From contig QXEO01001027.1 in the NCBI GenBank assembly GCA_007115705.1, forward strand, positions 556,055 to 620,054: a stretch of 64,000 nt of DNA, written 5' to 3'. The position numbers and the translations under genes are program-made. This DNA comes from Dactylis glomerata. Lineage: Eukaryota > Streptophyta > Magnoliopsida > Poales > Poaceae. The notes beneath the pieces were generated by a model that worked only from the letters and a program-made list of their open reading frames with translations, had not been told where the DNA came from and did not search any database. Below are positions 53,611 to 63,860 of this stretch, one piece after another (the first letter of the stretch is position 1; the number at the start of each line of letters is the position of its first letter).

Positions 53611-56600
53611 ATGAGCCATCCATGGATGTACGGTGATCGACGCACCGCCGCTTACAGAGAAGGCGTGCATTCTTTTCGAGATGCGGCCGATGCGAACAAG
53701 CATGGTGGTGGCTATATGTTTTGTCCATGTGTTGAATGTCGGAATGAGAAGGACTACACTTCCTCAAGAGTCATTCAGAGCCACCTGCTTCGGTCCGGTT
53801 TTATGTCGGGCTATAATGTTTGGACCAAGCACGGAGAAAGAGGGGTTATGATGGAAGACGACGATGAAGAAGAAGAGAACGATGATGACAACTACCGATC
53901 TATGTTCCCTGAGTATGCTGATACCGCAATGGAAGACAATGAAGAAGAAGATCAGGGTGCAGAACGGGAACCAGATGAGCCCGCTGATGATCTTGGCCGG
54001 GTCATTTCTGAAGCACGGCGAGGCTGCGACACAGAAAAGGAGAGGTTGCAGTTCGAGCAGATGTTACAGGACCACAACAAATTGTTGTACCCAACTTGTG
54101 AAGATGGCCAGAAGAAGCTGGGTAGCACACTGGAATTGCTGAAGTGGAAGGCAGAGACCGGTGTGACTGACTCGTCATTTGAAAAGTTGCTGGTACTGAT
54201 GAAGAAGATGCTTCCAAGAAAGAACGAATTGCCCGCCAGCACGTACGAAGCAAAGAAGCTTGTCTGCCCTCTAGGATTAGACGTGCAGAAGATACATGCA
54301 TGCCCTAATGACTGCATCCTCTACCGCGGTGAGAAATATGAGAATATGGATAAATGCCCGGTATGCACTGCATTGCGGTACAAGATCAGAAAAGATGACC
54401 CTGGTGAGATTGAGGGCGAGCCACCCAGGAAGAGGGTTCCTGCCAAGGTGATGTGGTATGCTCCTATAATACCACGGTTGAAACGTCTGTTCAGAAATAA
54501 AGATCATGCGAAGTTGTTGCGATGGCACATGGAAGATCGTATGAAAGACGATAAGTTGAGGCACCCCGCTGATGGTCGGCAGTGGAGAAAAATCGAGAGA
54601 GAGTTCCCGAGATTTGCAGGTGACGCAAGGAACTTATGGTTTGGTCTGAGTACAGATGGCATGAATCCTTTTGGGGAGCAGAGTTGCAGTCACAGCACCT
54701 GGCCCGTTACTCTATGTATCTACAACCTTCCTCCTTGGTTGTGCATGAAGCGGAAGTTCATTATGATGCCAGTGCTTATCCAAGGTCCAAAGCAACCCGG
54801 CAACGACATTGATGTGTACCTAAGGCCATTAGTTGACGAACTTTTACAGCTGTGGGCCGAACCAGGTGTACGTGTGTGGGACGAGCACAAACAAGAGGAA
54901 TTTGACCTTCGAGCCTTGCTTTTCGTAACCATCAATGATTGGCCTGCTCTTAGTAACATTTCAGGACAGTCAAACAAGGGATACAATGCATGCACGCACT
55001 GTTTAGATCAGACAGAAAGTATATATCTGGACAAATGTAGGAAGAATGTGTACCCGTTCAATCGTCGTTTTCTTCCGCCCAAGCATCCCTTAAAGAAAAA
55101 AGGCAAGCATTTCAATGGCAAGGCAGAACCCCGGGGGAAGCCTGTCATCCGTACTGGTGCTGAAGTATTTGATATGGTCAAAGATTTAAAAGTAATCTTT
55201 GGAAAGGGTCCTGGCAGCCAACCTGTTCCTAACGGCCCTGATAAGCGCGTACCCATGTGGAAGAAGAAATCTATATTTTGGGAGCTACCCTATTGGGAAG
55301 TCCATGAGGTCCGCTCCGCAATCGACGTGATGCACCTGACGAAGAATCTCTGCGTGAATATTCTAGGCTTCCTGGGCTTGTATGGGAAGTCAAAAGATAC
55401 ACCGGAAGCACGGGAGGACCAGGAACGTCATAAAGGAAGAGATGGCATGCATCCAGGGCAGTTTCAAGGGCGTGCCAGCTACGCTCTTACTAAGGAAGAG
55501 AAGGAAATCTTCTTTGAAGTCCTTTTCAGTATCAAGGTCCCGACTGGCTTCTCGTCGAATATAAAGGGAATCGTAAATATGAAAGACAAAAAATTCCAAA
55601 ACCTAAAGTCTCATGACTGCCACGTGCTTATGACGCAATTGCTTCCGGTTGCATTGAGGGGAATTCTACCGGAAAATGTTCGCCTGGCAATTGTGAAGGT
55701 ATGTGCATTCCTCAATGCAATTTCTCAGAAGGTAATCGATCGAGAAAGTCTATCAGGGTTACATATTGATGTGGTCCAATGTCTGGTCAGCTTTGAGTTG
55801 TTGTTCCCGCCATCCTTCTTCAATATAATGACACACCTCCTAGTTCACCTAGTCGAAGAGATTAGAATTCTCGGTCCTGTATTTCTACACAATATGTTCC
55901 CCTTCGAGAGGTTCATGGGAGTCTTAAAGAAATATGTTCGTAACCGTGCTAGGCCAGAAGGAAGCATCTCCAAGGGCTATGGAACAGAGGAGGTCATTGA
56001 GTTTTGTGTGGACTTTCTTCCTGACCTTAAGCCGATTGGTGTTCCTGAATCTCGGTATGAGGGTAGGCTGACAGGAAAAGGCACACTAGGAAGGAAAGCA
56101 AAAGTATGTATGGACGGGCATTCTTTCTCTCAAGCACACTACACAGTTCTACACAATTCCACCGTGGTGGCTCCGTATATCGTGAGACACAAGAATATTC
56201 TACGCTCCGAAAACCCGGGGAAGACTGACTCTTGGATTAAAGGGGAACACGAGAAGACTTTCGGCAGTTGGTTGCAGACACATCTCATGAATGATGACAC
56301 CGTTGGAGATCAGCTATACTGTTTGGCCAGGCCACCATCTTCTACTATATGTACTTTCCAAGGGTACGAGATAAATGGGAATACATTTTACACGGTTGCC
56401 CAAGATAAAAAGAGCACCAACCAAAACAGTGGTGTCCGCTTTGATGCAACAGACGAGAATGGGCACTGTTTGGAAACATATTACGGGTACATAGAGGAGA
56501 TATGGGAACTTGACTATGGACCTACTTTTAAGATCCCTTTGTTTCGGTGCAAATGGGTGAAGCTGACAGGAGGCGGGGTAGTTGTAGACCAAAAGTACGG

Positions 56601-56928
56601 TATGACAACAGTGGATCTCAACAATCTTGCGTACATGGATGAACCATTCGTCCTAGCCAACGATGTCGCTCAGGTTTTCTATGTGAAGGACATGTCTACA
56701 AAAACGAGAAAAAGAAATCAGCAAAAGAAGACATCGTCCGATGAGCCAAAGCGCCACATAGTTCTTTCAGGGAAAAGAAACATCGTGGGAGTAGATGACA
56801 AGACAGACATGTCAGTAGATTATAATAAGTTTCATGAAATTCCGCCCGTCAAAGTGAAAACTGACCCAAGCATCCTACTGAATGATGAAGATTCTCCATG
56901 GCTACGACCCAGAAGAAAACAGAAATAA
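53611..56928 (+). CDS. tnp2: TNP2-type CACTA transposase
   Basis: 1105 residues with no internal stop. The start is set at MSHPWMYGDRRTAAYREGV, just after a splice-acceptor-like GCAG; the frame is open upstream to 53581 and ATG 53602 is a close alternative. Domains in order: transposase-associated zinc-binding region (about 5-75, CPCVECRNEKDY), acidic linker, Transposase_21/tnp2 core (about 190-450, CPNDCILYRG, CPVCTALRYK, LSTDGMNPFG, TINDWPALSN), DUF4218-like (about 610-780, KSHDCHVLMTQLLPVALRG) and DUF4216-like (about 930-1000, YYGYIEEIWELDYG). It would cut the element at its CACTA ends. Leader DNA from 53340 probably has one small intron (about 53525-53610). It is the full usual length for the family and looks functional. 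Confidence 0.95.
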   Translation: MSHPWMYGDRRTAAYREGVHSFRDAADANKHGGGYMFCPCVECRNEKDYTSSRVIQSHLLRSGFMSGYNVWTKHGERGVMMEDDDEEEENDDDNYRSMFPEYADTAMEDNEEEDQGAEREPDEPADDLGRVISEARRGCDTEKERLQFEQMLQDHNKLLYPTCEDGQKKLGSTLELLKWKAETGVTDSSFEKLLVLMKKMLPRKNELPASTYEAKKLVCPLGLDVQKIHACPNDCILYRGEKYENMDKCPVCTALRYKIRKDDPGEIEGEPPRKRVPAKVMWYAPIIPRLKRLFRNKDHAKLLRWHMEDRMKDDKLRHPADGRQWRKIEREFPRFAGDARNLWFGLSTDGMNPFGEQSCSHSTWPVTLCIYNLPPWLCMKRKFIMMPVLIQGPKQPGNDIDVYLRPLVDELLQLWAEPGVRVWDEHKQEEFDLRALLFVTINDWPALSNISGQSNKGYNACTHCLDQTESIYLDKCRKNVYPFNRRFLPPKHPLKKKGKHFNGKAEPRGKPVIRTGAEVFDMVKDLKVIFGKGPGSQPVPNGPDKRVPMWKKKSIFWELPYWEVHEVRSAIDVMHLTKNLCVNILGFLGLYGKSKDTPEAREDQERHKGRDGMHPGQFQGRASYALTKEEKEIFFEVLFSIKVPTGFSSNIKGIVNMKDKKFQNLKSHDCHVLMTQLLPVALRGILPENVRLAIVKVCAFLNAISQKVIDRESLSGLHIDVVQCLVSFELLFPPSFFNIMTHLLVHLVEEIRILGPVFLHNMFPFERFMGVLKKYVRNRARPEGSISKGYGTEEVIEFCVDFLPDLKPIGVPESRYEGRLTGKGTLGRKAKVCMDGHSFSQAHYTVLHNSTVVAPYIVRHKNILRSENPGKTDSWIKGEHEKTFGSWLQTHLMNDDTVGDQLYCLARPPSSTICTFQGYEINGNTFYTVAQDKKSTNQNSGVRFDATDENGHCLETYYGYIEEIWELDYGPTFKIPLFRCKWVKLTGGGVVVDQKYGMTTVDLNNLAYMDEPFVLANDVAQVFYVKDMSTKTRKRNQQKKTSSDEPKRHIVLSGKRNIVGVDDKTDMSVDYNKFHEIPPVKVKTDPSILLNDEDSPWLRPRRKQK

Positions 56929-57335
56929 TAGATAGGAATGTTGGTGCAATAATGTAATAATGTATTAAACCTTTTATGTAATGCATGATGAAGATTCTCC
57001 ATGGCTACGACAGACACGGTTACATGGATGGCTGGATGTGAATAATGGTATGGATCGGTCATCACCGCTCTTTAGAAAAAAAGCCGGCTCACTAGTTCTT
57101 TTCCCGTCCTGCTCTTTATACACACCGTGCTGCGTCTTCCTAAAGCGCCTCCCCTCAAAGCCAAAACAAAAGCAATGGCCGCCGTCTCCCGCCTCAACCC
57201 CGTTGCCTCGCCTTTTGTTCCGATGGCACTCCTCCCGATGGGCTACTACCTCTCCCCTACCCCTGCCGCCGCTATACCCAGTCCTGATTTCTTCGCCTCG
57301 CAGTTCTTGTACCCACAGCCTCCACATAGAAAATT
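56929..57335 (+). other. Spacer between CACTA genes, with a small ORF
   Basis: GATGAAGATTCTCCATGGCT, from the transposase C-terminal codons, is repeated about 100 bp downstream (56988). A 55-codon ORF at 57175-57342 (MAAVSRLNPVASPFVPMALL...) has GC-rich, gene-like codons but no recognised domain. It might be a captured fragment. Confidence 0.4.
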
Positions 57336-57960
57336 GTTTTGAATTACTTATTCAATTTTAAACACTTTTCATATTCATAGTTTTATCAGATTCTAAAATA
57401 TACATAAAGAATATTAATCAATATAGTTTTAATTGAAAATGGCAAACTAGTTAATAGTTTGGATAGTTAAAATAATTAATTTTGAAAATAGAAAATAGTT
57501 TTGAATTATTTATTTAATTTCAAACACTTTTCATTTTTATAGTTTTATCAGATTCTCAAATATGCAAAAAGAATATTAATAAACATAGTTTTTAATTGAA
57601 AATTGCTAAATAGTTAATAGTTTGGATAGTTAAAATAATTAATTTTGAAAATAAAACATAGTTTTGAATTAGTTATTCAATTTCAAACACTTTTCATTTT
57701 CATAGTTTTTTCAAATTCTAAAACCTTTCAAAAGAATATTAATCAATATAGTTTTAATTAAAAATGGCAAAATAGTTAATAGTTTGGATAGTTAAAATAA
57801 TTAATTTTGAAAATAGAAAATAGTTTTGAATTAGTTATGCAATTTCAAACACTTTTCATTTTCATAGTTTTTTCAAATTCTAAACTATACAGAAGTTATT
57901 CAATTCAAATTTCAAATAAAATAGTTTTGAAATGAAATCTGAAAAATTCAGAACTGGCGC
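57336..57960. repeat. ~162-bp AT-rich tandem repeat, nearly four copies
   Basis: ATAGTTTTGAATTANTTATT recurs at about 57336, 57498, 57660 and 57824, each copy with TTTCAAACACTTTTCATTTT and AGTTAATAGTTTGGATAGTT. The last copy is partial. It separates the two CACTA genes. Confidence 0.85.
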
Positions 57961-57967
57961 GCATTTA

Positions 57968-58147
57968 TGGCACCTTTAGTCCCGGCTGTAGCCACCAGCC
58001 GGGACTAAAGGGGGGGGGCTAGGGCGCGAACTGGAACCGCCCCCAAAACCCTTTAGTCCCGGCTCGGGGTTTGAACCGGGACTAAAGGCCCCCCTTTAGT
58101 CCCGGTTGAATCCCCGAGCCGGGACTAAAGGGGGTGGGGGTATATAA
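57968..58147 (+). promoter_or_regulatory. Internal CACTA-motif array and TATA box of gene 2
   Basis: Three hairpin-forming pairs of CTTTAGTCCCGG and CCGGGACTAAAG, the same motif as in the termini, lie at 57971-58130. TATATAA at 58141-58147 follows the last by 10 bp, mirroring the 9-bp arrangement at gene 1. A CT-rich leader follows. Confidence 0.75.
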
Positions 58148-58164
58148 GCCAGCCCGCCCCCCGC

Positions 58165-59306
58165 TTCTTCTTCTTCTTCCACACTTGGGCATTTCGACGC
58201 GCGCGAGGAGTTCCGAGGATCAACGTTGCGGTTGCCGGAATTCTCGGGCCCCGCCGCCGCCGCACCGCCGCCGCCAGCGCCGCCACCGCACCCGCGCTGC
58301 CACCGCGCCCGCCACCGAACCCGCACCGCCACCGCGCCGCCACCGCGCCGGCCTCTCCCGCGACCGCGCCACCACCGAACCCGCGCCGCCACCGCGCCGC
58401 CACCGCGCCGGCCTCTCCCGCGACCGCGCCCCGCCGGCCTCCCGCCAACGCCACCGCGCCGGCCTCCCGCTTCCTCTCGCCTCTCGGTAGGCCGAGGCCG
58501 CCCCTTTTTTTTCCTTTTTTTTTAAATTTTGTTATTTGTTAGGTTAAAATTTGTTAGGTAGAAATTATTTTAGAGATAGAATTATCTTATAGTTAGATAT
58601 AGAAATATTTTAGATATAGAAATATTTTAGAGATAGAAATATTTTAGAGATAGGATTAGTTTAGAGATAGATATAGATATATTGTAGAGATAGAATTATT
58701 TTAGAGATAGAATTATTTTAGAGATAGAAATATTTTAGAGATAGAAATATTTTAGAGATAGAATTATCTTAGAGATAGAATTATTTTAGATATAGTTATA
58801 GTTAGATATAGAATTATTTTAGAGATAGAAATATTTTAGAGATAGAATTATTTTAGAGATAGAATTATTTTAGATATAGTTATAGTTAGATATAGAATTA
58901 TTTTAGAGATAGAATTATTTTAGATATAGTTATAGTTAGTTATAGTTAGAATTATTTAGTTAGAATTTATTTGCAAATAGAAATAGAATTATTTTAGTTA
59001 GAATTATTTAGTTAGAATTTATTTGCAAATAGAAAATAGAATTATTTAGAAATAGAATTATTTAGTTAGAATTATTTAGTTAGAATAGAGTTATTTTAGT
59101 TAGAATAGAGTTATTTAGTTAGAATAGAATTATTTTAGTTAGAATAGAGTTATTTTGTTAGAATAGAGTTATTTAGTTAGAATAGAGTTATTTAGTTAGA
59201 ATAGAGTTATTTAGTTAGAATAGAATTATTTTAGTTAGAATAGAATTATTTTGCATCATATATAGTTTGTTAGTTTATTAGTTAATCAAATGTTTGTTTT
59301 TTGCAG
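58165..59306 (+). other. Leader exon and leader intron of CACTA gene 2
   Basis: The presumed untranslated exon (about 58170-58486) is very GC-rich and contains a 60-bp unit twice in tandem (about 58316-58435). A GT donor at 58487 and the TTTTTTGCAG acceptor ending at 59306 bound an 820-bp intron. From 58555 to 59260 the intron consists of short tandem units, first TTAGAGATAGAATTATTT, later TTAGTTAGAATAGAGTTATT. The splice sites are inferred. Confidence 0.65.
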
Positions 59307-59310
59307 AACT

Positions 59311-62300
59311 ATGGATCCACATAGCAGGAACCTCGAAGAGGAAGAACTTATCGAAGATATAATCAAAGACGCCCCCGACGTTGAGCCTGCTGAATCTCCG
59401 TCGTCATATCTAAACCCCTCCGGAGATGGAATGGAGGTTGATCGACACGAAGATGAAGCCGATGGGGCCGGAGATAGCTCCAATGACGGAGAAGGTGATA
59501 GCTCCACTGATGGAGAAGCCGGTGGAGAAATAATAAAGTCCGGCGAGGTATACATATGAAGTTCGACAATCACTTGTAATATGTGAAAAATATTGGAGAT
59601 AGCTCTATATTGTATACATATACATTCATTTGACGAATGTTTCTCCCTCTTAGGCCTCCACATCGAGCAAAGCTACGAAACGAGGCCCGACTAAAAAGTT
59701 GGACGCACGGGCGCATTACACCTTTGAGGTGATATTGCCTACGGGCGAACCAAAGCTTCCTAAGAATGCTGCTGACACATTCAAGAAGCAATGCGGAGTT
59801 CTCGTTAGGGATCACGTCCCGATCAGCGTTCGGGAGTGGAACAAGCGCAAAGGGGCAGCCGATAGTGACTATGTCGCCGAAAGGTACAAAGATAATCTTT
59901 GGAATGATATCATGTCACATTTCAACCTGCCAGAATGTGAGAATCAAGACGTCGCAAATAAACTGAGGGCCAAAGTCAAGCAGTGGACTCTAAAGAAGAT
60001 GGCTGAACTGTTCCGTAGCTGGAAGAAGAAGCTATGGAAAGACTATCTGAAGACAAAGAAAGTGCCAGTATTCGAGGGGTATCTAGCCAAGCAGGCGAAT
60101 CACTGGAAGGCATTTCAGGAGTACAAGCAGTCAGAAGATGCCAAGGCATTATCAGAAAAGAACAAGAAAAATGCCGACAAGAAGAAATATCACCACACGC
60201 TGGGGCCAGGGGGCTATGAGACTGCCATCCCAAAGTGGGATAAGAAAGAGCAAGATCTGCTAGCTAAAGGCATCGTACCTGAACCCATCCGTGATGAGTG
60301 GGAAATGAGAGCAAGGAATTGGTTCCTTGCGCATGGTGGTTCGTACGACGAAGAAACAGGGGACCTCATCTGCAGTGGCGGTCTTAGGATACCCAGGGAG
60401 AATTGGAAAAAGATAGTGAAAGAAATTAAAGAGGGAAAAAGACAGTTCACTGCAGATAGAGAGAAAGATTTGCTCACACTGGTCCTCGGCAATGACGAAC
60501 ATGGAGGACGAACGCGAGGCTTCGGTCCTTCTTACCCGTGGTGGCTTGGGTTTGCCAGAGACCAAGACACTTACAGAAGCCGGGCGAGAGCAAAGAAGCG
60601 ACAGCAGGATGAGGAGAATGACAAGTTCAACCAGTTGCTTGCCAGGCTTAACGAGCAACAGAAGCAGATTGACGAGCTTAGAGGAGTAGCGCGCCAGGAA
60701 GATCCTGGACTCGATATTATCGGCGCCCCATCTAAGCGGAAAAGCAGCGTGGCTGAATCTGAGGCCCCGCCCGACGATGCACGAAGAATGATAGAGGGCG
60801 ATCCCGGCTACCCCGTGGATGGAATCAAGGAGTCAACATCATGTGAACTCCATCAGAAATTCAAGAACATATCCATGAAGGTGGCCGTCGGACAAGCTTT
60901 ACCTTCTGGCCCTGATGCACGCTGGCATGGCCGTGATATTCCAGCTGGCTTTGCTAAAGTCGGGGTGGATGAAATCATGGCGGGGTTTCATGATATGGAG
61001 CTCGACATGGCTGGACCCGAAGATGAGAGGACACTCGGAGAAGTACTGGGTGGAGTCATCCTATGGGACAAGAACTACATCAAGCTTCCAGGCTCGGCCC
61101 CAAGGACAACACCGCCTCCGAGTCGTCGCAGGTCACCTACACCTCCATCACCTCCAAGCCCCCCACATGACGACGGCCACCACAACACGAGTCCATCTCG
61201 ATCACCGCCGCCGGACTTGGGTCGGCCGTCTCCGCCGCCGCCCGCTAAGGATACTAAGCGGAAGCGTGCCTGCAAGAACACTCCGTCCATGAGTTCTAAG
61301 CGACGGAGCTCCCCAAAGCGCAAACTGTCGCCCCTCCCAAAGGTACCTCATGCTAATCTTCCTATCAGACCTTATGATCGTACCGACGAGGAAAACGCCA
61401 GGATAGCAAAGGAACATTATGAGGCGCAGATGAAAAAGAAGGAACCCGAGCCCCGCCCGGAATACACCGAGAAGCAAATAGCATATGCAAAATACTTCAT
61501 GACCCTTCCATCACAGTATGACTTACACCATAAGCCTGACGACTATACACGCACATTGCAGAAGGAAGGGCAAAAGAGCAAGTCACGTGCAAGTGCAAGT
61601 GCAAGTGGGAGCAAATCAAGTTCAACTACAAGCAAAATAAGATCAGACGTTCCTCAGCTTGGACAACAGGCCAAACAGTCGATCCCACCCCTTAGGGTGT
61701 TACCCGAGAATGTTCCCTCTCTGGTGCAGGGGCAAGATTTGGGATTAGCAAAGAAGTGGGCGGATGAATGGGGTATCCCGGTTGAAGTCATTCTGGCTTC
61801 CCAAGACGACGTGGTACCCAAGGCTGTGGTAGCCCCTAAGCCACAGTTTGTCATGGGAGCGCCTTTGGTCAGCAAAGATAAGTTTGATGATCTCCCAACA
61901 AATATGCGTTACTTGCATACATGGTACTTAAGTGAATCAAAGAAAGGGAGAACGATGATCGTGGCGCTTGTCCCACGGGAGTACTACGGCCGTCCCGAAG
62001 ACATCCATATCGACTTTGATGAACTCTTCCAGATGTACAATGCCGACGCCCTCGACAAATCGCTTATGAGTTGCTATTGTCTGTAAGTTTTTCAATTCGT
62101 TGTCTACATATAACTTGTTCAATTATTTCAATTCATTGTCTACATATAACTTGTTCAGTTATTTCAATTCATTTTCTACATATAACTTGTTCCGTTCTGA
62201 CTTGTACTCTATTATGCAGAATGAAGATTCTGGAATGTAAAAGTAGGAACATCCTAAATATTGGGTTTATTGACCCAGATAAAATACATATAAAGACGCT

Positions 62301-63159
62301 AACTGATAACCCCAAGGAGACGGAGGAAAACCTTCTAAGGTTTCTAACAGATCAAAATTACTGTGACCACATACTGTTTCCATACAACTTCAAGTGAGGG
62401 TCTTACTCTGTTGTGTCCATTCACTTATGAGTGTAATTGATAAGTTACTGACACATATATATATACATGTGCAGCTACCACTGGATTCTGTTGGACATTC
62501 AAATTGATAAGGGAAGAGTTGATGCCTTCGACCCATTATCGAGACCCTTGGAACAGTTCCAAAGCCTGCAGGACATGCTCCAAGGGTAATTTCAATCATT
62601 CTTGCGCTCTATCGGTCTCTTTCGATGATTTTCTGATATATCAATTAATGAAAAACTTAGCAAATCATTTTCCTTGTCGGGCAGGGTTTGGAAGCGGTTC
62701 AAGTGCGTGACTCCCGGTATCCGGCATGAGGAGCTGACCTTTAGAGCGGCTCAGGTAAGTAGTAGTATGATATACTTCTATTTTCAATACTTTTGTAATG
62801 CTAGATTATTATTTTGATTATATATATTCTATTCTCGTAAAGTGCGACCAGCAGCCACGGGGGACGCATCTATGTGGATACTATGTTTGCGAGACCATTC
62901 GCACGTTTACCTCTGAGCACAAGGATTACAGATACGATGTAAGCAATAAACATTCACACCTCTATTTTTACTCGTCATTCTTTGTTATCATGATTGATAT
63001 TCATATTCATCTCCTCTTCTTATATAGTACACGGCCATGCGGGAGAAGTACCTACCAGAGCAACGCGCGATTGCTGTTGCAGAGGAGCTGGCGACCTTTC
63101 TGAGAATAGAAGCTATAGACGACAAAAGACGATTTAGTGTAGCTAGGGGCCATTACTGA
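59311..63159 (+). CDS. CACTA second gene: Transposase_24-like protein with Ulp1/C48 protease-like C-terminus
   Basis: Seven coding exons: 59311-59547, 59654-62082, 62220-62393, 62475-62585, 62685-62754, 62843-62938, 63028-63159. All introns are GT-AG and the exons total 3249 bases, exactly 1083 codons (1082 residues plus stop), which supports the model. Residues 1-79 are acidic. About 150-425 matches plant Transposase_24 (YVAERYKDNLWNDIMSHFNL, YPWWLGFARDQDTY, then a short coiled coil). About 560-610 is Pro/Ser-rich. The end resembles a C48 SUMO-protease: His in NYHWILLDI, Asp in VDAFDPL, Gln and Cys in QQPRGTHLCGYYVCE. It likely binds the subterminal repeats or assists the transposase; the protease may act on host SUMO or on the element's proteins. 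Function is inferred; the gene model is strong. Confidence 0.88.
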
Positions 63160-63321
63160 TGTTGGTCCATGTAATCGAATAGACGGGCTCTTGTCCCGAT
63201 AATTCTGATCTCCATATAATTGTATATATATGCTCGCTTGTAAGATAAGTTAATCTTATATATATGCATAAACTAATTCCCGAACACCAAGGCACCAAAC
63301 GAGGCATCACGTTAATCCCCC

Positions 63322-63359
63322 ACCTAAAACCCTAAAACCCCTAAACCCTAAAACCCTAC
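63322..63359. repeat. Short telomere-like (CCCTAAA) stretch
   Basis: Five imperfect CCCTAAA units lie between gene 2 and the right terminal array of the CACTA element. Too short and impure to be telomeric. Confidence 0.7.
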
Positions 63360-63383
63360 AGCAAAAAACAAAAATCTGCAGAT

Positions 63384-63594
63384 GACCTTTAGTCCCGGTC
63401 TGTGTTACAAACCGGGACTAAAGGTCCTGGCCCTGATTCGCTCCGAGGTGCCCACGTGGACACCCTCCAGTCCCGGCTGGTAAGCGGGCCGGGACTAAAG
63501 GTTCAGCCTTTAGTCCCGCGGCTGGGGTCCCGGTTTGCAAACCGGGACTAAAGCCCCTTACGGTCCGGGACTGGAGGCCCCGTCCCCACTAGTG
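63384..63594. repeat. Right subterminal motif array and terminus of the CACTA element
   Basis: CTTTAGTCCCGG and CCGGGACTAAAG motifs alternate (63384-63556) and end in the CACTAGTG terminus at 63587-63594. Confidence 0.85.
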
Positions 63595-63671
63595 GTTGAA
63601 CCAACCAAAAATAGATAGAACTACACTCCAGCAGATGCATCTGGCCTGGACCGCATAGTCCTCCCACGTTC

Positions 63672-63860
63672 TTACCGGCGCCTGCGCCCAGTCATCCGCG
63701 GCGGCCTAGAAGCAGTGTTCTCCTTGCCCCACAAGAAGAAGCAATCCCCGTCCATGAGTTCGGCGAACAGGAACGTTCCGAAGGCGGTGGCCACGACGAA
63801 AAAACCGTCACCCTTGTCGCTCGATCCGCCAGAGTAATCGTGGTGCATCGTGCGCTGCAT
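63672..63860 (-). CDS. Possible terminal exon of a host gene, unrecognised
   Basis: A 62-codon minus-strand frame with GC-rich third positions typical of grass genes: MQRTMHHDYSGGSSDKGDGF, then a hydrophobic stretch FFVVATAFGTFLFAELMDGD and a basic tail. TTCTATGCAG just inside the 5' end on the minus strand could be a splice acceptor, in which case the exon would start at about 63850 and an upstream exon would lie near or beyond the right window edge. The hydrophobic segment is too interrupted by charge to be a sure membrane span. Family unknown; it is the only part of the right flank that looks like host coding DNA. Confidence 0.35.
   Translation of the reverse strand: MQRTMHHDYSGGSSDKGDGFFVVATAFGTFLFAELMDGDCFFLWGKENTASRPPRMTGRRRR

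Larger units (their letters stand above)
53056..63594 (+). mobile_element. Complete, apparently autonomous CACTA (En/Spm) transposon
   Basis: The 10,539-bp element starts CACTAGTAGAAAACGGGCC and ends, reversed, CACTAGTGGGGACGGGGCC, with a perfect 3-bp duplication GTT at 53053-53055 and 63595-63597. Both termini carry arrays of CTTTAGTCCCGG/CCGGGACTAAAG. It holds two plus-strand genes: an uninterrupted TNP2-type transposase (53611-56928) and a spliced seven-exon gene (59311-63159) whose exons join in frame. A third block of the same motif lies inside, just upstream of gene 2. No disabling lesion was seen in either gene, so it could be an active source element. Confidence 0.95.

Noticed and set aside
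57336..59260. CRISPR-like repeat arrays
   Set aside because: The repeats are contiguous or degenerate without unique spacers and lie in a plant transposon.
63322..63359. Interstitial telomere marking a chromosome fusion
   Set aside because: Only five imperfect units, fully inside a transposon with intact ends.
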